Below, piece after piece: positions 1 to 10,655 of a stretch of 64,000 bases of DNA. The notes under the pieces are model-generated. The model saw only the letters and a program-made list of their open reading frames with translations, ran no database searches and was not told the DNA's origin. A program made the translations under genes and the position numbers. Origin of the DNA: Mycolicibacterium duvalii (GTDB lineage Bacteria; Actinomycetota; Actinomycetes; Mycobacteriales; Mycobacteriaceae); the NCBI RefSeq assembly GCF_010726645.1, contig NZ_AP022563.1, positions 806,001 to 870,000 of the forward strand, read 5' to 3'. Every line of letters starts with the position of its first letter. Positions within the stretch are counted from its first letter, which is position 1.

Positions 1-1
1 C

Positions 2-1177
2 GACGAGCTGCCTGAGCAGGAAGCGGACACTCTCTCGACGCGGATCGCTCCGCGCATGATGCTGTGCGCGACCGAATGGCAGGCGATCCGGGAGAGCCGC
101 GGACGATTCGAGGAACTGCGGGAACTGTGCGCGCAGGCAGGAGACAAGTTCTCGCTGGCCGTCGGGATGACGGGGCCGTTGACTCACATGTTGTACACGG
201 GAAGATCTGTCGACGGCGCGCCGTTGGCAACCGAGCAGTTGGCGCTGCTGGAGTCCATCGGTGAGCCCAGCGCGACAGTCGGGCTGATGCTCGTCCCGAT
301 CTGCATCTGGTTCGACGTCGGTGACTTCGGTCAGATCCTGCGGTGGTCGCAGACCGCCGTCGACTTGGCGGGCGACGATCACACGCTGGGATCCGGGTTC
401 GGGTTCGAGTCGCCGCTGGCCGGCGTGCTGGCGTGGCGCGCCGTCGCGTTGTGGTGGCTGGGCCGGCCCGGATGGCGGGAATGCAGGGAGACTGCGATCG
501 ACATCGCCCGCAGGAGCGGTCCGACGACCTTTGCGGCAGCGGTCACCTGGACCGCCGCCGGACTCTATTACGGCGTGCTGTCCACCGATGACGCCACGCT
601 GGAACTCATCGAAGAAGCGGCGGTTCGGGCGGCCGAGGGATCGAGCAACGTGGGGATCACGCTCATCACCTTCACCCTGGGTGTGGCGTTGCTGAATCGG
701 AACGACGCCGAGAGTAGAGCGCGCGGGCTGCACGTCATGGTGCAGGCGCGCGAGATGTTCCTCGATGCTGCGGCGCCGTTTCTGGTCACCGTCGCCGATC
801 TGTGGACGGCGCGGGAGCAGTTCCGCACCGGAGACGTCGACCGATCCCTGGAAACGATGAGAAGGAGCGTCGACGATCTCCGGCGTGCCGGCCGAATCTA
901 CTACGGACTTCGGGGTGCAGCGTTTTTCGTGCAATCGTTGTTGGAGCGCGGTCATGCCGACGACGTCGATGAGGCGCGGCGCGTGACAGAAACATGGGCG
1001 AGCTGCGTCGACGAGAACGAGGCGATACCACGGATCACCCTGGTGCGGTTACGCGCACTGCTGGCGCGCGCGGAGGGTGATGAGCAGAATGTTCGGGACC
1101 TGCTGGCCCGGTACCGAACCGAAGCCCAGTCGCTCGGACTCGACAGCCAACCGGCGTGGATCGCGGACATGGCGTGA
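2..1177 (+). CDS. C-terminal part of a large TPR-rich regulator/ATPase (partial, 5' end outside window)
   Basis: The reading frame is open from the window edge, so the ATG at 56 is internal and the gene starts upstream. The visible 391 residues are a helical array rich in Ala, Leu, Arg and Glu, with repeated helix-turn-helix pairs like the TPR region that follows the ATPase domain in mycobacterial cyclase/ATPase and LuxR-LAL regulators. No catalytic motif and no C-terminal HTH is visible; the chain ends shortly after a helical segment containing AIPRITLVRLRALLARAEGD. It converges on the small gene at 1229-1444. The parent family is inferred from fold-like composition and from the LAL-type neighbour. 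Confidence 0.6.
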   Translation, partial: DELPEQEADTLSTRIAPRMMLCATEWQAIRESRGRFEELRELCAQAGDKFSLAVGMTGPLTHMLYTGRSVDGAPLATEQLALLESIGEPSATVGLMLVPICIWFDVGDFGQILRWSQTAVDLAGDDHTLGSGFGFESPLAGVLAWRAVALWWLGRPGWRECRETAIDIARRSGPTTFAAAVTWTAAGLYYGVLSTDDATLELIEEAAVRAAEGSSNVGITLITFTLGVALLNRNDAESRARGLHVMVQAREMFLDAAAPFLVTVADLWTAREQFRTGDVDRSLETMRRSVDDLRRAGRIYYGLRGAAFFVQSLLERGHADDVDEARRVTETWASCVDENEAIPRITLVRLRALLARAEGDEQNVRDLLARYRTEAQSLGLDSQPAWIADMA

Positions 1178-1228
1178 GCAGTTCGACCCCTCGTCGACGA
1201 ACCGTCGCGTGTCGGCAGAAGGCCGCTC

Positions 1229-1444
1229 TCACAGGCGAAACATCTCGCGCTGCATGGCCGCTTGCTCCATGAACGCTGTGCGGCGCTCGGGATAATGCCG
1301 GGGCACGCGGGGGCCGGTGTCCTCGACGGTCCGCGCGAACGTGGCGTGCACCGCGGTTGAGATCCAGTGCGCCACCTCGTGCGCGCTGACCAGATGCCGA
1401 TGGGTGCCGAGCGGACTCGCGGGGTGTAAAGACAGAGCAGACAT
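1229..1444 (-). CDS. 71-aa hypothetical protein
   Basis: A longer frame runs upstream to 1564, but the ATG at 1444 is preceded by a strong ribosome binding site (GGGAGG, 7-nt spacer), which fixes the start and gives 71 residues. The protein has a central segment with HEVAHWISTAVHATFAR, is rich in His, Arg and Met, and has no signal peptide or membrane segment. I do not recognise the family. HEVAH resembles a HExxH metal site, but the protein is too small for a known peptidase. It lies 116 nt downstream of the LuxR-type regulator on the same strand and could be cotranscribed with it. Confidence 0.6.
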   Translation of the reverse strand: MSALSLHPASPLGTHRHLVSAHEVAHWISTAVHATFARTVEDTGPRVPRHYPERRTAFMEQAAMQREMFRL

Positions 1445-1560
1445 TTCGTGACCTCCCGATGTTGTGACGACGAGATCATCGTGATCCGGCGACGGGCAGG
1501 CGGCTGCAGTAGTGCACCACTGCACTGTGGCCGACCTGGATGCAACGGTGGCGCGACCCC

Positions 1561-4167
1561 TCAAACGCCCGGTCGCAGCAGCGCGGCCAGCTCGTCGCGG
1601 CTGGCGGCGCCGCAGCGAGCCATCGCCCGGTAGATGTGGCTCTCGACGGTGCGCACGGACAGAGTCAACTGCTCGGCGATCGCGCGGTTGGACATCCCGC
1701 GACCGATGAGCGTCACGATCTCGCGTTCGCGGTCGGTCAGCGGTACCGGCGCGCTTGCCAGGTCAAGCGCCGGCGTTCTGGCGCCGCCGCACCGCCGCGC
1801 CAACTCCTCGGCGCGAGCCGCACACGCCAGTGCCGATCCGCGCCGATCCTGCTTTCGGTAATTGACGGCGGCGTGCGCGCTGGCGTCCAGCGCAGCCACC
1901 AGGTCACCCATCTGCTCGAATCGCATTGCCAGCGCGGCTAGTTGGGCCGCATCGCCGTTACCGAGCGCGAACGCGAAGTCGGCGGCGAGGGCGGCGCGCG
2001 GGCCTTCGACGATGGAGGTGAGTTCGGCCAGCCGCGGGGCGCACGTGTCGTTCCCGAATTGGGTCGCCGTTTGAAGACACATCACTTCGACGGCGAAACG
2101 ACCGACTGCTCTGGCCCTTTCGGCTGCGGCAAGCAGGATCGCCACGGCGGTGGAGACGGTGCCGCGGCCCGCGGCCACCCAGGCCCGGGCCACGCTGAGC
2201 TCGTCGTCCAGCGATCGGAACGGACGCGCCAGACCCGTCAGCGTGGCCAGGACCGTCGCCGCCGCGTCGACGTCGCCGCGCATCGCCAACCCCGTAGCGC
2301 GCGGGAGGCTGTACCGGAAACCCCAGCCGAGCGGGTGGGTTTCGCACAGTTCGTCGGCGGCGTCATTCAGTAATGCGCACGCCTGTCCGAGATCGCCGCG
2401 GGCGAGAGCGGCCCGCCCCGCGATGGCGGCGCCGAGGGCCTGTCCGGAGCCGGGGAGATCGGCGGCTTGGCGTCGAACGCGGTCGGTGACCTCGTCGATG
2501 GCGTCGATCTCACCGGCCCGCCACAGAGCGCTGACGTGGGAGTCCTCGATGTTGAAAGCCATGTGTGGCGCCTCGGACGACCGGGTCACGGCACGACGCC
2601 CAGCCGCGGCGGCGTGCACCGCCGCCGACGTGCGACCGGCATCGGCGTGCACCGTCGTCATCGCCCAGGCGGTCTCCGCGCCGACGATGGCGGGCAACTC
2701 GTCGAATGTGGTGGTCTCCCAATGTGGGACCGCGTCAGGCCGGTCCACCGCGAACCAGTACACGGTGTTGAAGGCATCGATGTAGTTGTGCTGCTGTGGT
2801 GGCACCGTGTCGGCGGCCGCGTCGATGAGTGCCTTCGCGCGGGTCGGGTCGGCCAGCGCCCAGAGTGCGTTGCTGGCGCGCAGAAACGCGAGGCGGGCGC
2901 GCTGGGCGTCGGTGAGGCGGGCGGTGTCCAGCGCTGCGAGCACCTCGTCGGCCGCAGTGCCTTCGCCCAACCAGGACAGCGCGTGGGAGCAGACGAAATG
3001 CGCTTCCGGGCCGGCGCCCGAGTGCATCGCGGCCCTCGCGAGCCGCGCGGCCAGCGCCAGGTCAGCCAGTGCCACCGCGCCGTGGGCAGCTCGAGTGAGC
3101 AGGTGCGGGTCGGGCGGAAGATCCGAATCGATGAGCAGCGCGGCACGCCGGACCACGAGCGGGACGGCATCGGCATCGGCGGAGGTCGCGAGCCCGTCGG
3201 CGACCAGCCCGCGCAGGCGACGCAGCTTGGTCGCCGGTGCCCGTCTGCGGCGCACCTCGCCGTAAACGGGGTGGGCCACTCGCACCTCGAGCCCGGTGGC
3301 GGTGTGTGAGACCGTGACGAGGCCGCGGGTGTCGGCGTCCTCGACCGCGGCCGGTCCGGCGAGCCGGTTCAGCGCGGGTAGCGGGATCGGTTCGTAGACC
3401 GCCAGCACGTCGAGAACGTCGGTGAGCTCCTCGGGCAGGGCGCCGAGGCGGCCTTCGATCAGTTCGATGAGACCTGCCGGAAGGCCCGGCTCGCCGATCC
3501 AGCGCCAGTGCCCGTGCAGCTGTTCGATCCGCCCATCGTCGATTTCCTGTTCGACGATCGTGCGCAGATACAACGGGTTGCCCCGGGTCAGTTCCCACAG
3601 GCGGCGCGTCGTCTCGGCGGCGACCGCTCCGTTCAGCGCGGCCGACACCAGCTCGGCGGTATCGCCGAGCCCTAACGGCTGGATGCGCAGCCGGTCGAAT
3701 CCGCCGAGCTTGCACACCTCCTGGAGTCCCACCGGAATGGGTTCGGAATCCAGGACGGTGAGAAGGACGTCGGCTGCGCGTCGTTGCACGAGCTGGTGCA
3801 CGACGAAGATCGACAGGTCATCGAGGAGATGCGCGTCGTCGACGACGACGAGAACTCGGGAGCCCGGCGGGGCTGAGGTCAGCGACGCCACGACGCCGCG
3901 GACGAGATCGACCGTGGCGGTGGCTCCTGAGGGCACCCACTCGGCGAAGGCGCCCAGCGGAACCGCGCGGGCGGACGAGGTCGCGGCGACGAATCGGTCG
4001 ACGAATCCCCGTGTTGCGAGCGTCGACCGCACCTCGTCGGCGAGGCGGCTCTTGCCCACGCCTTCCGCGCCGGAGACGACCACGCCGGTGACAGCCGGGC
4101 TCGTGAGTGCGGCATGAATCCGCCGCAGCTCTTCGGACCGGCCGGTCAACGGCCACGACAGCCGCAC
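1561..4167 (-). CDS. LAL-type LuxR family transcriptional regulator with AAA ATPase domain
   Basis: 868 residues. The N-terminal ATPase has a Walker A (GAEGVGKS, residues 33-40) and a Walker B (RVLVVVDDAHLLDD, about 104-117). A long helical TPR-like middle follows. The C-terminal LuxR HTH is clear (LTDREREIVTLIGRGMSNRA, then SVRTVESHIYRAM). This is the standard architecture and size of large ATP-binding LuxR regulators, which bind an inducer through the helical region and activate transcription in the ATP state. The inducer cannot be told from sequence. The small 71-aa gene downstream is the nearest possible target; the next gene upstream on the same strand lies beyond the CAP-family gene. 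Confidence 0.93.
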   Translation of the reverse strand: MRLSWPLTGRSEELRRIHAALTSPAVTGVVVSGAEGVGKSRLADEVRSTLATRGFVDRFVAATSSARAVPLGAFAEWVPSGATATVDLVRGVVASLTSAPPGSRVLVVVDDAHLLDDLSIFVVHQLVQRRAADVLLTVLDSEPIPVGLQEVCKLGGFDRLRIQPLGLGDTAELVSAALNGAVAAETTRRLWELTRGNPLYLRTIVEQEIDDGRIEQLHGHWRWIGEPGLPAGLIELIEGRLGALPEELTDVLDVLAVYEPIPLPALNRLAGPAAVEDADTRGLVTVSHTATGLEVRVAHPVYGEVRRRRAPATKLRRLRGLVADGLATSADADAVPLVVRRAALLIDSDLPPDPHLLTRAAHGAVALADLALAARLARAAMHSGAGPEAHFVCSHALSWLGEGTAADEVLAALDTARLTDAQRARLAFLRASNALWALADPTRAKALIDAAADTVPPQQHNYIDAFNTVYWFAVDRPDAVPHWETTTFDELPAIVGAETAWAMTTVHADAGRTSAAVHAAAAGRRAVTRSSEAPHMAFNIEDSHVSALWRAGEIDAIDEVTDRVRRQAADLPGSGQALGAAIAGRAALARGDLGQACALLNDAADELCETHPLGWGFRYSLPRATGLAMRGDVDAAATVLATLTGLARPFRSLDDELSVARAWVAAGRGTVSTAVAILLAAAERARAVGRFAVEVMCLQTATQFGNDTCAPRLAELTSIVEGPRAALAADFAFALGNGDAAQLAALAMRFEQMGDLVAALDASAHAAVNYRKQDRRGSALACAARAEELARRCGGARTPALDLASAPVPLTDREREIVTLIGRGMSNRAIAEQLTLSVRTVESHIYRAMARCGAASRDELAALLRPGV

Positions 4168-4229
4168 GACGAAAGCCTAAGAGCGATGCCGACTCGAGGT
4201 GACACGATCGGGTGAGTTCACCCGTGGGG

Positions 4230-4775
4230 TCAGGCCGGCGGCTGCCCGAACTCTCGGATCGGCGCTTGCACCGGCGGCGCGAAGTCACCTTTGCCGTAGA
4301 CCGCCACGACCACGGTGCGGTCGATGAGGTTCTCCGACCACACGCCGATGTCGATGTTCGAACAGTCGGCCATGATCGCGTAGTAATCAGGCCGGTGATA
4401 CCACTGGTTGATCAGCTCGACGCCGCTGATCGCCAGCGCGGGGTTGATCGCGACCGTCTCTGCGACCGTGCCCTGGTAGCCGGCGTTGCGGGCGCGATCG
4501 GCGACCGTCGAGCCGTCGGAGCCGATGTCGCCGTTGAGGGCCCGATTGTGCAGCACGTCGTTCGTGTGCCACTGCGCAGCCAAGCGCAGTTTGGGGTTGA
4601 TCGCGATCTCGGTGGCGCAGTTGTTCTGCTTCTGGACCGTGTAGACGTTGACGACGACGCTCTCGTTGAGGCGCCGGTTGTCGGCGTGCGCGGTCGGCAC
4701 GGCGACGACGACGCTGACGGCTACGCCGACCGCGGCCGCCGCGGCCGCGATGCGCGCAGTCTTGCTGACGGTCAC
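4230..4775 (-). CDS. secreted CAP-domain (SCP/PR-1-like) protein
   Basis: 181 residues from a GTG start. Residues 1-31 form a Sec signal peptide (positive N-terminus, Ala/Val-rich core, cleavage after AHA). The mature part has CAP-family features: helix with LRLAAQWHTNDVLHNRAL, NAGYQGTVAETVA, GVELINQWYHRPDYYAIMAD and a final beta strand DRTVVVAVYGKG. It has two cysteines (NCATE and ADCSN) that could form a disulfide. Mycobacterial proteins of this group are exported and of unknown function; the His/Glu/His residues typical of CAP pockets appear only partly. It lies 10 bp downstream of amiA2 on the same strand, so the two may share a transcript. Confidence 0.85.
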   Translation of the reverse strand: MTVSKTARIAAAAAAVGVAVSVVVAVPTAHADNRRLNESVVVNVYTVQKQNNCATEIAINPKLRLAAQWHTNDVLHNRALNGDIGSDGSTVADRARNAGYQGTVAETVAINPALAISGVELINQWYHRPDYYAIMADCSNIDIGVWSENLIDRTVVVAVYGKGDFAPPVQAPIREFGQPPA

Positions 4776-4785
4776 AGCGGGGAGA

Positions 4786-6291
4786 TTACGCGACCTCGCC
4801 CTTGACCGAGTGCGGAGCGCTGGAATTGGGTGACTCGTCGCGTTCGGCCCGGCGGGTGTCCCACCACGGCTCGGGCTGGTGTTGCGCCCAGCCGTTGAGC
4901 GCCTCGAGCGCCGCGGCCAGCGACACCAGCAGTGGTTCGCTGTGGGCCGGTCCCATCAACTGCACCCCGATCGGCAGGCCGTCGGAGGTGAACCCCGCGG
5001 GCACGTTGATCGACGGCCAGCCCAGCAGGTTCCACGGCCAGGTGGCCGGGCACGCGCGGATCATCGTGCGGTCGGTGGCCAGCCCGCCGAGGTGGTCGAA
5101 CGCGTCGGCCTTGGGCGGCGGGAGCGCCGTCGTCGGCGCGAGCACCACGTCGGCGATGTTGAAGATCCAGCCGACGCGGCGCGCGGTCGCGGCCTCGTGG
5201 GCGCGGGCCTTGCGCAGGATGTGCTGGGACAGCAGCCGCCCGGTGCGGGCGTTGGCCACGGTCCGCTTGTCCCAGCGGACCCGGGGGCCCATCCGGTCCA
5301 TCCACTCGGGGATGCCGGAGGTCGACCGCGACAGGAAGTTCCACGACATCCGCAGGTGGTAGTCGGGGTCGGCCGCGAGCACCGTGTGTCCGAGCTGTTC
5401 GAGCTGTTCTGCCACGGCGTGCAGCGCGGCGCGGATCTCCGGGTGCAGGTTCGCCCGGAACCCGCTGAACGCGAACTTGGTCGACAGCGCGATCCGCAGC
5501 GGTCCGGGGGCGCGGGACACGTAGTCCGACACCGTGATCGGCGGCGGGGTGTGCAGGTCGCCGGGGGCGTTACCCGACGCGGCGTCGAGCACCAGCGCGG
5601 CGTCGGTCACCGTGCGTGCCAGCACGCCGTTGACGGTGATGCCGTTGAACGCCTCGGGCAGCGGCCAGGTGGAGATCCGGCCGCGCTGCGGTTTGATGCC
5701 GACCAGATGTGTCCACGCGGCCGGGATCCGCACACTGCCGGCGCCGTCGGAGCCGATGGCCGCGGCGACCAGGCCGGCCGCGACGGCGGCGGCGCTGCCG
5801 CCGGAGGACCCGCCCGGCGTGTGCTCGGCCGACCACGGGTTGCGGCTGTGGCCGAACCCGGGACCGCTGGTGAACGGCCACTGACCCAGTTCGCAGGTGT
5901 TGGTCTTGCCGACGATCACCGCGCCGGCGGCACGCAGCCGGCGCACCACCTCGGCGTCGGCCGGGGCCGGCGGCAGCTCGGCGTCGGTGCCGAACCGCGT
6001 CGGCACCCCGGCGATGTCGACGTCGTCCTTGACCGCGATGGGGATGCCCAGCAGCGGTTGCCGTGACAGATCCCCGCCGGCCCGGCGCCGGCGGTCGGCT
6101 GCGGCGGCGTCGGCCAGCGCCGATTCGGTGAGCACCACCCGGAACGCGTTGAGGGTCGGCTGGCTGGCCGCGATGGCGTCGAGGGATCGGCGCACCAGGT
6201 CCACCGAGGTGGTGGTGCCGGCGGCCAGGGCGAACAGCTGGTTGCCCAGCGTCGGGAACAGGGAACGGGAGGAGCGGGTGTCGACCATCAC
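4786..6291 (-). CDS. amiA2: amidase signature family protein (AmiA2-like)
   Basis: 501 residues, the usual length for the family. The amidase-signature catalytic triad is complete: Lys88 in GIPIAVKDD, cis-Ser162 in the Gly/Ser stretch TPGGSSGGSAAAVAAGL, and nucleophile Ser186 in SDGAGSVRIPA. The enzyme hydrolyses an amide to an acid and ammonia; the substrate is unknown. Its position directly divergent from recO matches the amiA2-recO pair of M. tuberculosis (Rv2363/Rv2362c), hence the symbol. The start is GTG 6291 immediately followed by ATG 6288; either could be used. A TAGTCT sequence 5 nt before the GTG is a plausible -10 for a leaderless transcript. Confidence 0.9.
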   Translation of the reverse strand: MMVDTRSSRSLFPTLGNQLFALAAGTTTSVDLVRRSLDAIAASQPTLNAFRVVLTESALADAAAADRRRRAGGDLSRQPLLGIPIAVKDDVDIAGVPTRFGTDAELPPAPADAEVVRRLRAAGAVIVGKTNTCELGQWPFTSGPGFGHSRNPWSAEHTPGGSSGGSAAAVAAGLVAAAIGSDGAGSVRIPAAWTHLVGIKPQRGRISTWPLPEAFNGITVNGVLARTVTDAALVLDAASGNAPGDLHTPPPITVSDYVSRAPGPLRIALSTKFAFSGFRANLHPEIRAALHAVAEQLEQLGHTVLAADPDYHLRMSWNFLSRSTSGIPEWMDRMGPRVRWDKRTVANARTGRLLSQHILRKARAHEAATARRVGWIFNIADVVLAPTTALPPPKADAFDHLGGLATDRTMIRACPATWPWNLLGWPSINVPAGFTSDGLPIGVQLMGPAHSEPLLVSLAAALEALNGWAQHQPEPWWDTRRAERDESPNSSAPHSVKGEVA

Positions 6292-6351
6292 CTACGAGAC
6301 TATCGGCGCTGCGCCACCGATTTCGTCCCCCGGCAGTGGGAGACTGGTCGG

Positions 6352-7176
6352 ATGCGTCTGTACCGGGACCGGGCGGTGGTGCTTCGTCAGCACAAGCTCG
6401 GTGAAGCCGACCGGATCGTGAGTCTGCTCACTCGCGACCACGGTCTGGTGCGGGCGGTGGCCAAGGGAGTGCGGCGCACCCGCAGCAAGTTCGGGGCACG
6501 GCTGGAACCGTTCGCGCACATCGATGTTCAGCTTCATCCCGGCCGCAACCTGGACATCGTCACCCAGGTGGCTGCCATCGACGCGTTCGCCTCCGACATC
6601 GTCAGCGACTACGGTCGCTACACCTGTGCCTGCGCGATCCTCGAGACCGCCGAACGGCTCGCCGGTGAAGAGCGGGCCCCGGCGCCTGCACTGCACCGAC
6701 TCACCGTCGCCGCCCTGCGCGCCGTCGCCGACGGCGGCCGGCCCCGGGAGCTCGTCCTCGACGCCTACCTGCTGCGCGCGATGGGAGTGGCCGGCTGGGC
6801 GCCCGCGTTGACCGAGTGCGCCCGGTGCGCCACCCCCGGGCCGCACCGCGCGTTCCACGTCGGGGCGGGCGGGAGTGTGTGCGTGCACTGCCGGCCGTCC
6901 GGGTCGGTGACCCCGCCGCAACCGGTGCTCGATCTGATGGCCGCGCTCTACGAGGGGGACTGGGAGCACGCCCAGACCTCGACCGGGTCGCATCGCAGCC
7001 AGGCCAGCGGGCTGATCGCGGCACACCTGCAATGGCATCTGGAACGGAAGCTGCGGACGTTGCCCCTCGTGGAACGGGTGGAACGAAGCGGTGGGCAACC
7101 CATCAGGCAGGATGAGGCGCATGGCAAACAAGCGGACGGGGAAACACAGCTACCCGCAGCTGCCCCCGGCGCCTGA
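6352..7176 (+). CDS. recO: DNA repair protein RecO
   Basis: 274 residues. The N-terminal OB fold starts [20 protein letters not shown] and is followed by the typical basic strand ([19 protein letters not shown]). The helical C-terminal domain carries a Cys4 zinc motif (CARC about residue 158 and CVHC about 180). RecO anneals ssDNA-SSB complexes and loads RecA with RecR in the RecFOR gap-repair pathway. The last 56 nt overlap uppS in another frame. The tail after the last conserved helix (about residue 245 on) is low-complexity and probably not conserved. The neighbours amiA2 and uppS are the same as in M. tuberculosis. Confidence 0.97.
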   Translation: MRLYRDRAVVLRQHKLGEADRIVSLLTRDHGLVRAVAKGVRRTRSKFGARLEPFAHIDVQLHPGRNLDIVTQVAAIDAFASDIVSDYGRYTCACAILETAERLAGEERAPAPALHRLTVAALRAVADGGRPRELVLDAYLLRAMGVAGWAPALTECARCATPGPHRAFHVGAGGSVCVHCRPSGSVTPPQPVLDLMAALYEGDWEHAQTSTGSHRSQASGLIAAHLQWHLERKLRTLPLVERVERSGGQPIRQDEAHGKQADGETQLPAAAPGA

Positions 7177-8005
7177 CGACTATCCGACTTTTCCGGACAA
7201 GTCCAGCTGGCCTGTCGTCTTCCCCGAGATTCCCGCGGGCACCAACGGCAGGTTCGCGCGTCCGCCGCAGCACACCTCCAAGGCCGCCGCGCCGCAGATC
7301 CCCGCGGATCAGGTGCCCCAGCACGTCGCGGTGGTGATGGACGGCAACGGCCGCTGGGCCACCCAGCGCGGACTGCACCGCACCGAGGGCCACAAGATGG
7401 GGGAGGCGGTGCTCATCGACATCACCTGCGGGGCCATCGAGATCGGGATCAAGCACCTGACGGTGTATGCGTTCTCCACCGAGAACTGGAAGCGCAGCAC
7501 CGAGGAGGTGCGCTTCCTGATGGGATTCAACCGCGAGGTGGTGCGCCGGCGCCGCGAGAACCTCAACGACATGGGTGTGCGGATGCGCTGGGTGGGGTCG
7601 CGGCCGCGGATGTGGCGCAGTGTCATCAAGGAGTTCGACATCGCCGAGCAGATGACGGTCGGCAACGACGTCATCACCATCAACTACTGCGTGAACTACG
7701 GCGGCCGCACCGAGATCGTCGAGGCCGCGCGGCAGCTCGCGCAGGAGGCGGTCGACGGCAAGATCAACCCGTCGCGGATCAGCGAGGCGGCGTTCGCCAA
7801 ACATCTGCACCGGGCCGACATCCCCGACGTCGACCTGTTCATCCGGACCTCCGGCGAGCAGCGCGCCAGCAATTTCCTGCTGTGGCAGGCGGCCTATGCC
7901 GAATACGTCTTCCAGGACAAACTGTGGCCGGACTATGACCGCCGCGACCTGTGGGCGGCCTGCGAGGAGTACGTCAACCGCAATCGACGCTTCGGAAGGG
8001 CGTGA
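7121..8005 (+). CDS. uppS: decaprenyl diphosphate synthase (cis-prenyltransferase)
   Basis: The ATG at 7121, preceded by AGGATGAGG, gives 294 residues, close to the M. tuberculosis enzyme Rv2361c; a GTG at 7091 would only add ten unconserved residues. All cis-prenyltransferase motifs are present: [17 protein letters not shown] with the catalytic Asp, FSTENWKRS, and [19 protein letters not shown]. The N-terminal 70 residues ([15 protein letters not shown]) are the mycobacterial extension. The enzyme elongates farnesyl diphosphate with isopentenyl diphosphate to decaprenyl diphosphate, the lipid carrier for peptidoglycan, arabinogalactan and LAM. The start overlaps recO by 56 nt and the stop is 3 nt from the next gene, so translation is probably coupled. 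Confidence 0.97.
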   Translation: MANKRTGKHSYPQLPPAPDDYPTFPDKSSWPVVFPEIPAGTNGRFARPPQHTSKAAAPQIPADQVPQHVAVVMDGNGRWATQRGLHRTEGHKMGEAVLIDITCGAIEIGIKHLTVYAFSTENWKRSTEEVRFLMGFNREVVRRRRENLNDMGVRMRWVGSRPRMWRSVIKEFDIAEQMTVGNDVITINYCVNYGGRTEIVEAARQLAQEAVDGKINPSRISEAAFAKHLHRADIPDVDLFIRTSGEQRASNFLLWQAAYAEYVFQDKLWPDYDRRDLWAACEEYVNRNRRFGRA

Positions 8006-8008
8006 ACC

Positions 8009-8416
8009 GTGCCAGATCTGTCCGAGCGCCTGTCGGCCATCCTCACCGAGATCCTGCCCGTGACCGAAGAGGATGACGGCGCGCTGACAGTGCAGCACGA
8101 TGACACCTTCGCGTCGTTGCGGGTGGTGCCGGTCGCCCCCGACCTGGATCTGGTGTCGCTGACACAGGTGCTGGCCTGGGACCTGCCGCTGAACAGCACG
8201 ACCCGTGCCGCGGTCGCCGCCTTCACCCGAGACACGCTGCTGGGCACGGTGTCGCTGGTGGAGAAGGTCGGGGCGGCCAAGAGCAAATCGAAGATCGCCG
8301 ACGTGCTGCTGCGGTACAACTTCCCGGCCGCCGGGCTGACCGACGACGCGTTGCGCACTCTGCTGCTGATGGTGCTGGCCACCGGTTCCGATGTGCGCCG
8401 CGCGCTAATCGGCTGA
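8009..8416 (+). CDS. YbjN-like conserved hypothetical protein (Rv2360c type)
   Basis: 135 residues from a GTG located 3 nt after the uppS stop. Alternating strands and helices (LRVVPVAPDLDLVSLTQVLAWDLP, then a helical C-terminal half) suggest a YbjN/T3SS-chaperone-like alpha/beta fold. There is no signal peptide or membrane segment. The gene follows uppS in the same order in M. tuberculosis (Rv2361c-Rv2360c). The function is unknown; the conserved linkage suggests cotranscription with recO and uppS. Its last 12 nt overlap the end of zur on the other strand. Confidence 0.85.
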   Translation: MPDLSERLSAILTEILPVTEEDDGALTVQHDDTFASLRVVPVAPDLDLVSLTQVLAWDLPLNSTTRAAVAAFTRDTLLGTVSLVEKVGAAKSKSKIADVLLRYNFPAAGLTDDALRTLLLMVLATGSDVRRALIG

Positions 8417-8803
8417 CGATGCGCAGCGGGCGCACAGCCCGAAGATCTCGATGGTGTGGCTGACGTCGGAGAAGCCGTGCTCGCGTGCCACGTCGGCGGC
8501 CCACGCCTCGACCTGGCGGCCGCCGATCTCGACCGTCGACCCGCAGGACCGGCACACCAGGTGGTGATGGTGGTGTTCGGAACAGCGCCGGTACACCGAC
8601 TCGCCGGTGTCGGTGCGCAACGTGTCGACCGCGCCGCTGGAGGCCATCTGCTGCAGCGTGCGGTACACGGTGGTCAGGCCGATGTTCTCGCCGCGGCGTC
8701 GGAGTTCGTCGTGTAGTTCCTGCGCGGAGCGGAAGTCGTCGAGATTCTCCAGCAGCGCGGTGATCGCGGCGCGCTGGCGCGTCGCGCGCACGGCGCCGGT
8801 CAC
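8405..8803 (-). CDS. zur: zinc uptake regulator Zur (FurB)
   Basis: 132 residues, nearly identical in layout to M. tuberculosis Rv2359. A winged helix (RSAQELHDELRRRGENIG, TTVYRTLQQMA) is followed by a metal-binding dimerisation domain with the His run in RRCSEHHHHHLVCRSCG and a second CxxC (CARC) at the C-terminus. These give the structural zinc site (CRSC plus CARC) and the sensory His/Glu sites. Zur represses zinc uptake genes and alternative ribosomal proteins when zinc is sufficient. The ATG overlaps the smtB stop by 4 nt, so the two zinc regulators are translationally coupled. Confidence 0.96.
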   Translation of the reverse strand: MTGAVRATRQRAAITALLENLDDFRSAQELHDELRRRGENIGLTTVYRTLQQMASSGAVDTLRTDTGESVYRRCSEHHHHHLVCRSCGSTVEIGGRQVEAWAADVAREHGFSDVSHTIEIFGLCARCASSAD

Positions 8804-9171
8804 CGGATGTCCTCGGCCGAGTGGGTCACCGCTGCCATCACGATGTCGGCGAGGTGGTGATCGGCCAAGCGGTACAACACTTCCCGCCCCGACCGTTCCC
8901 CTTCGACCACGCCGGCCGCCTTGAGGATCCGCAGGTGCTGACTGACCAGCGGCTGGGGCACGTCCAACGCATCGACGAGCTCGTGCACACAGCGGGCGTC
9001 CTCACGCAGCTGCAGCACGATCGCGATGCGGACCGGAGCCGCCAGGGCGCGCAGCAGATCGCCGGCAGTGTCGAGGACCGCGCGCGGCGGCAACTCCGGC
9101 GGTGGGGTAGCGGCCTCCACCTCCGGGTCGTGGGCGCCGTCCGAATCCGCGGTACTGGGAACCGTTTTCAT
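8800..9171 (-). CDS. smtB: ArsR/SmtB-family zinc-responsive repressor SmtB
   Basis: 123 residues. After a flexible acidic/Pro-rich N-terminus there is a complete ArsR winged helix ([56 protein letters not shown]). The terminal helix carries D-x-H residues ([20 protein letters not shown]) placed like the alpha-5 zinc site of SmtB/CzrA. When zinc binds, the protein leaves DNA. In M. tuberculosis the homologous Rv2358-furB operon is zinc-inducible through SmtB. An imperfect 20-bp palindrome lies at 9185-9204, just upstream of the start and abutting a -10 TATCGT, consistent with autorepression. Confidence 0.95.
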   Translation of the reverse strand: MKTVPSTADSDGAHDPEVEAATPPPELPPRAVLDTAGDLLRALAAPVRIAIVLQLREDARCVHELVDALDVPQPLVSQHLRILKAAGVVEGERSGREVLYRLADHHLADIVMAAVTHSAEDIR

Positions 9172-9184
9172 CAGAGTCCACGAT

Positions 9185-9204
9185 ACATGCGCGTTCGTGC
9201 ATGT
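9185..9204. promoter_or_regulatory. imperfect palindrome, probable SmtB operator
   Basis: The outer arms ACATGC and GCATGT pair perfectly, and with one mismatch the pairing extends to 9 bp per side around a TT centre. It lies between the divergent smtB (start 9171) and glyS (start 9252). On the smtB strand the last base of the palindrome is the first base of a candidate -10 hexamer TATCGT 8 nt before the ATG, so a bound repressor would block polymerase. The assignment to SmtB rests on position and symmetry only. Confidence 0.6.
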
Positions 9205-9237
9205 CCAACCGCCGATCTGGCGGCGGGCCGGCGTCGC

Positions 9238-9243
9238 TACGCT
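9238..9243 (+). promoter_or_regulatory. candidate -10 box for glyS (leaderless)
   Basis: TACGCT fits the mycobacterial TANNNT -10 consensus and ends 8 nt before the GTG at 9252. There is no Shine-Dalgarno sequence before that GTG, so transcription probably starts at or very near the start codon. Confidence 0.4.
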
Positions 9244-9251
9244 GTGGACCC

Positions 9252-10651
<1,400 letters not shown>

Positions 10652-10655
<4 letters not shown>

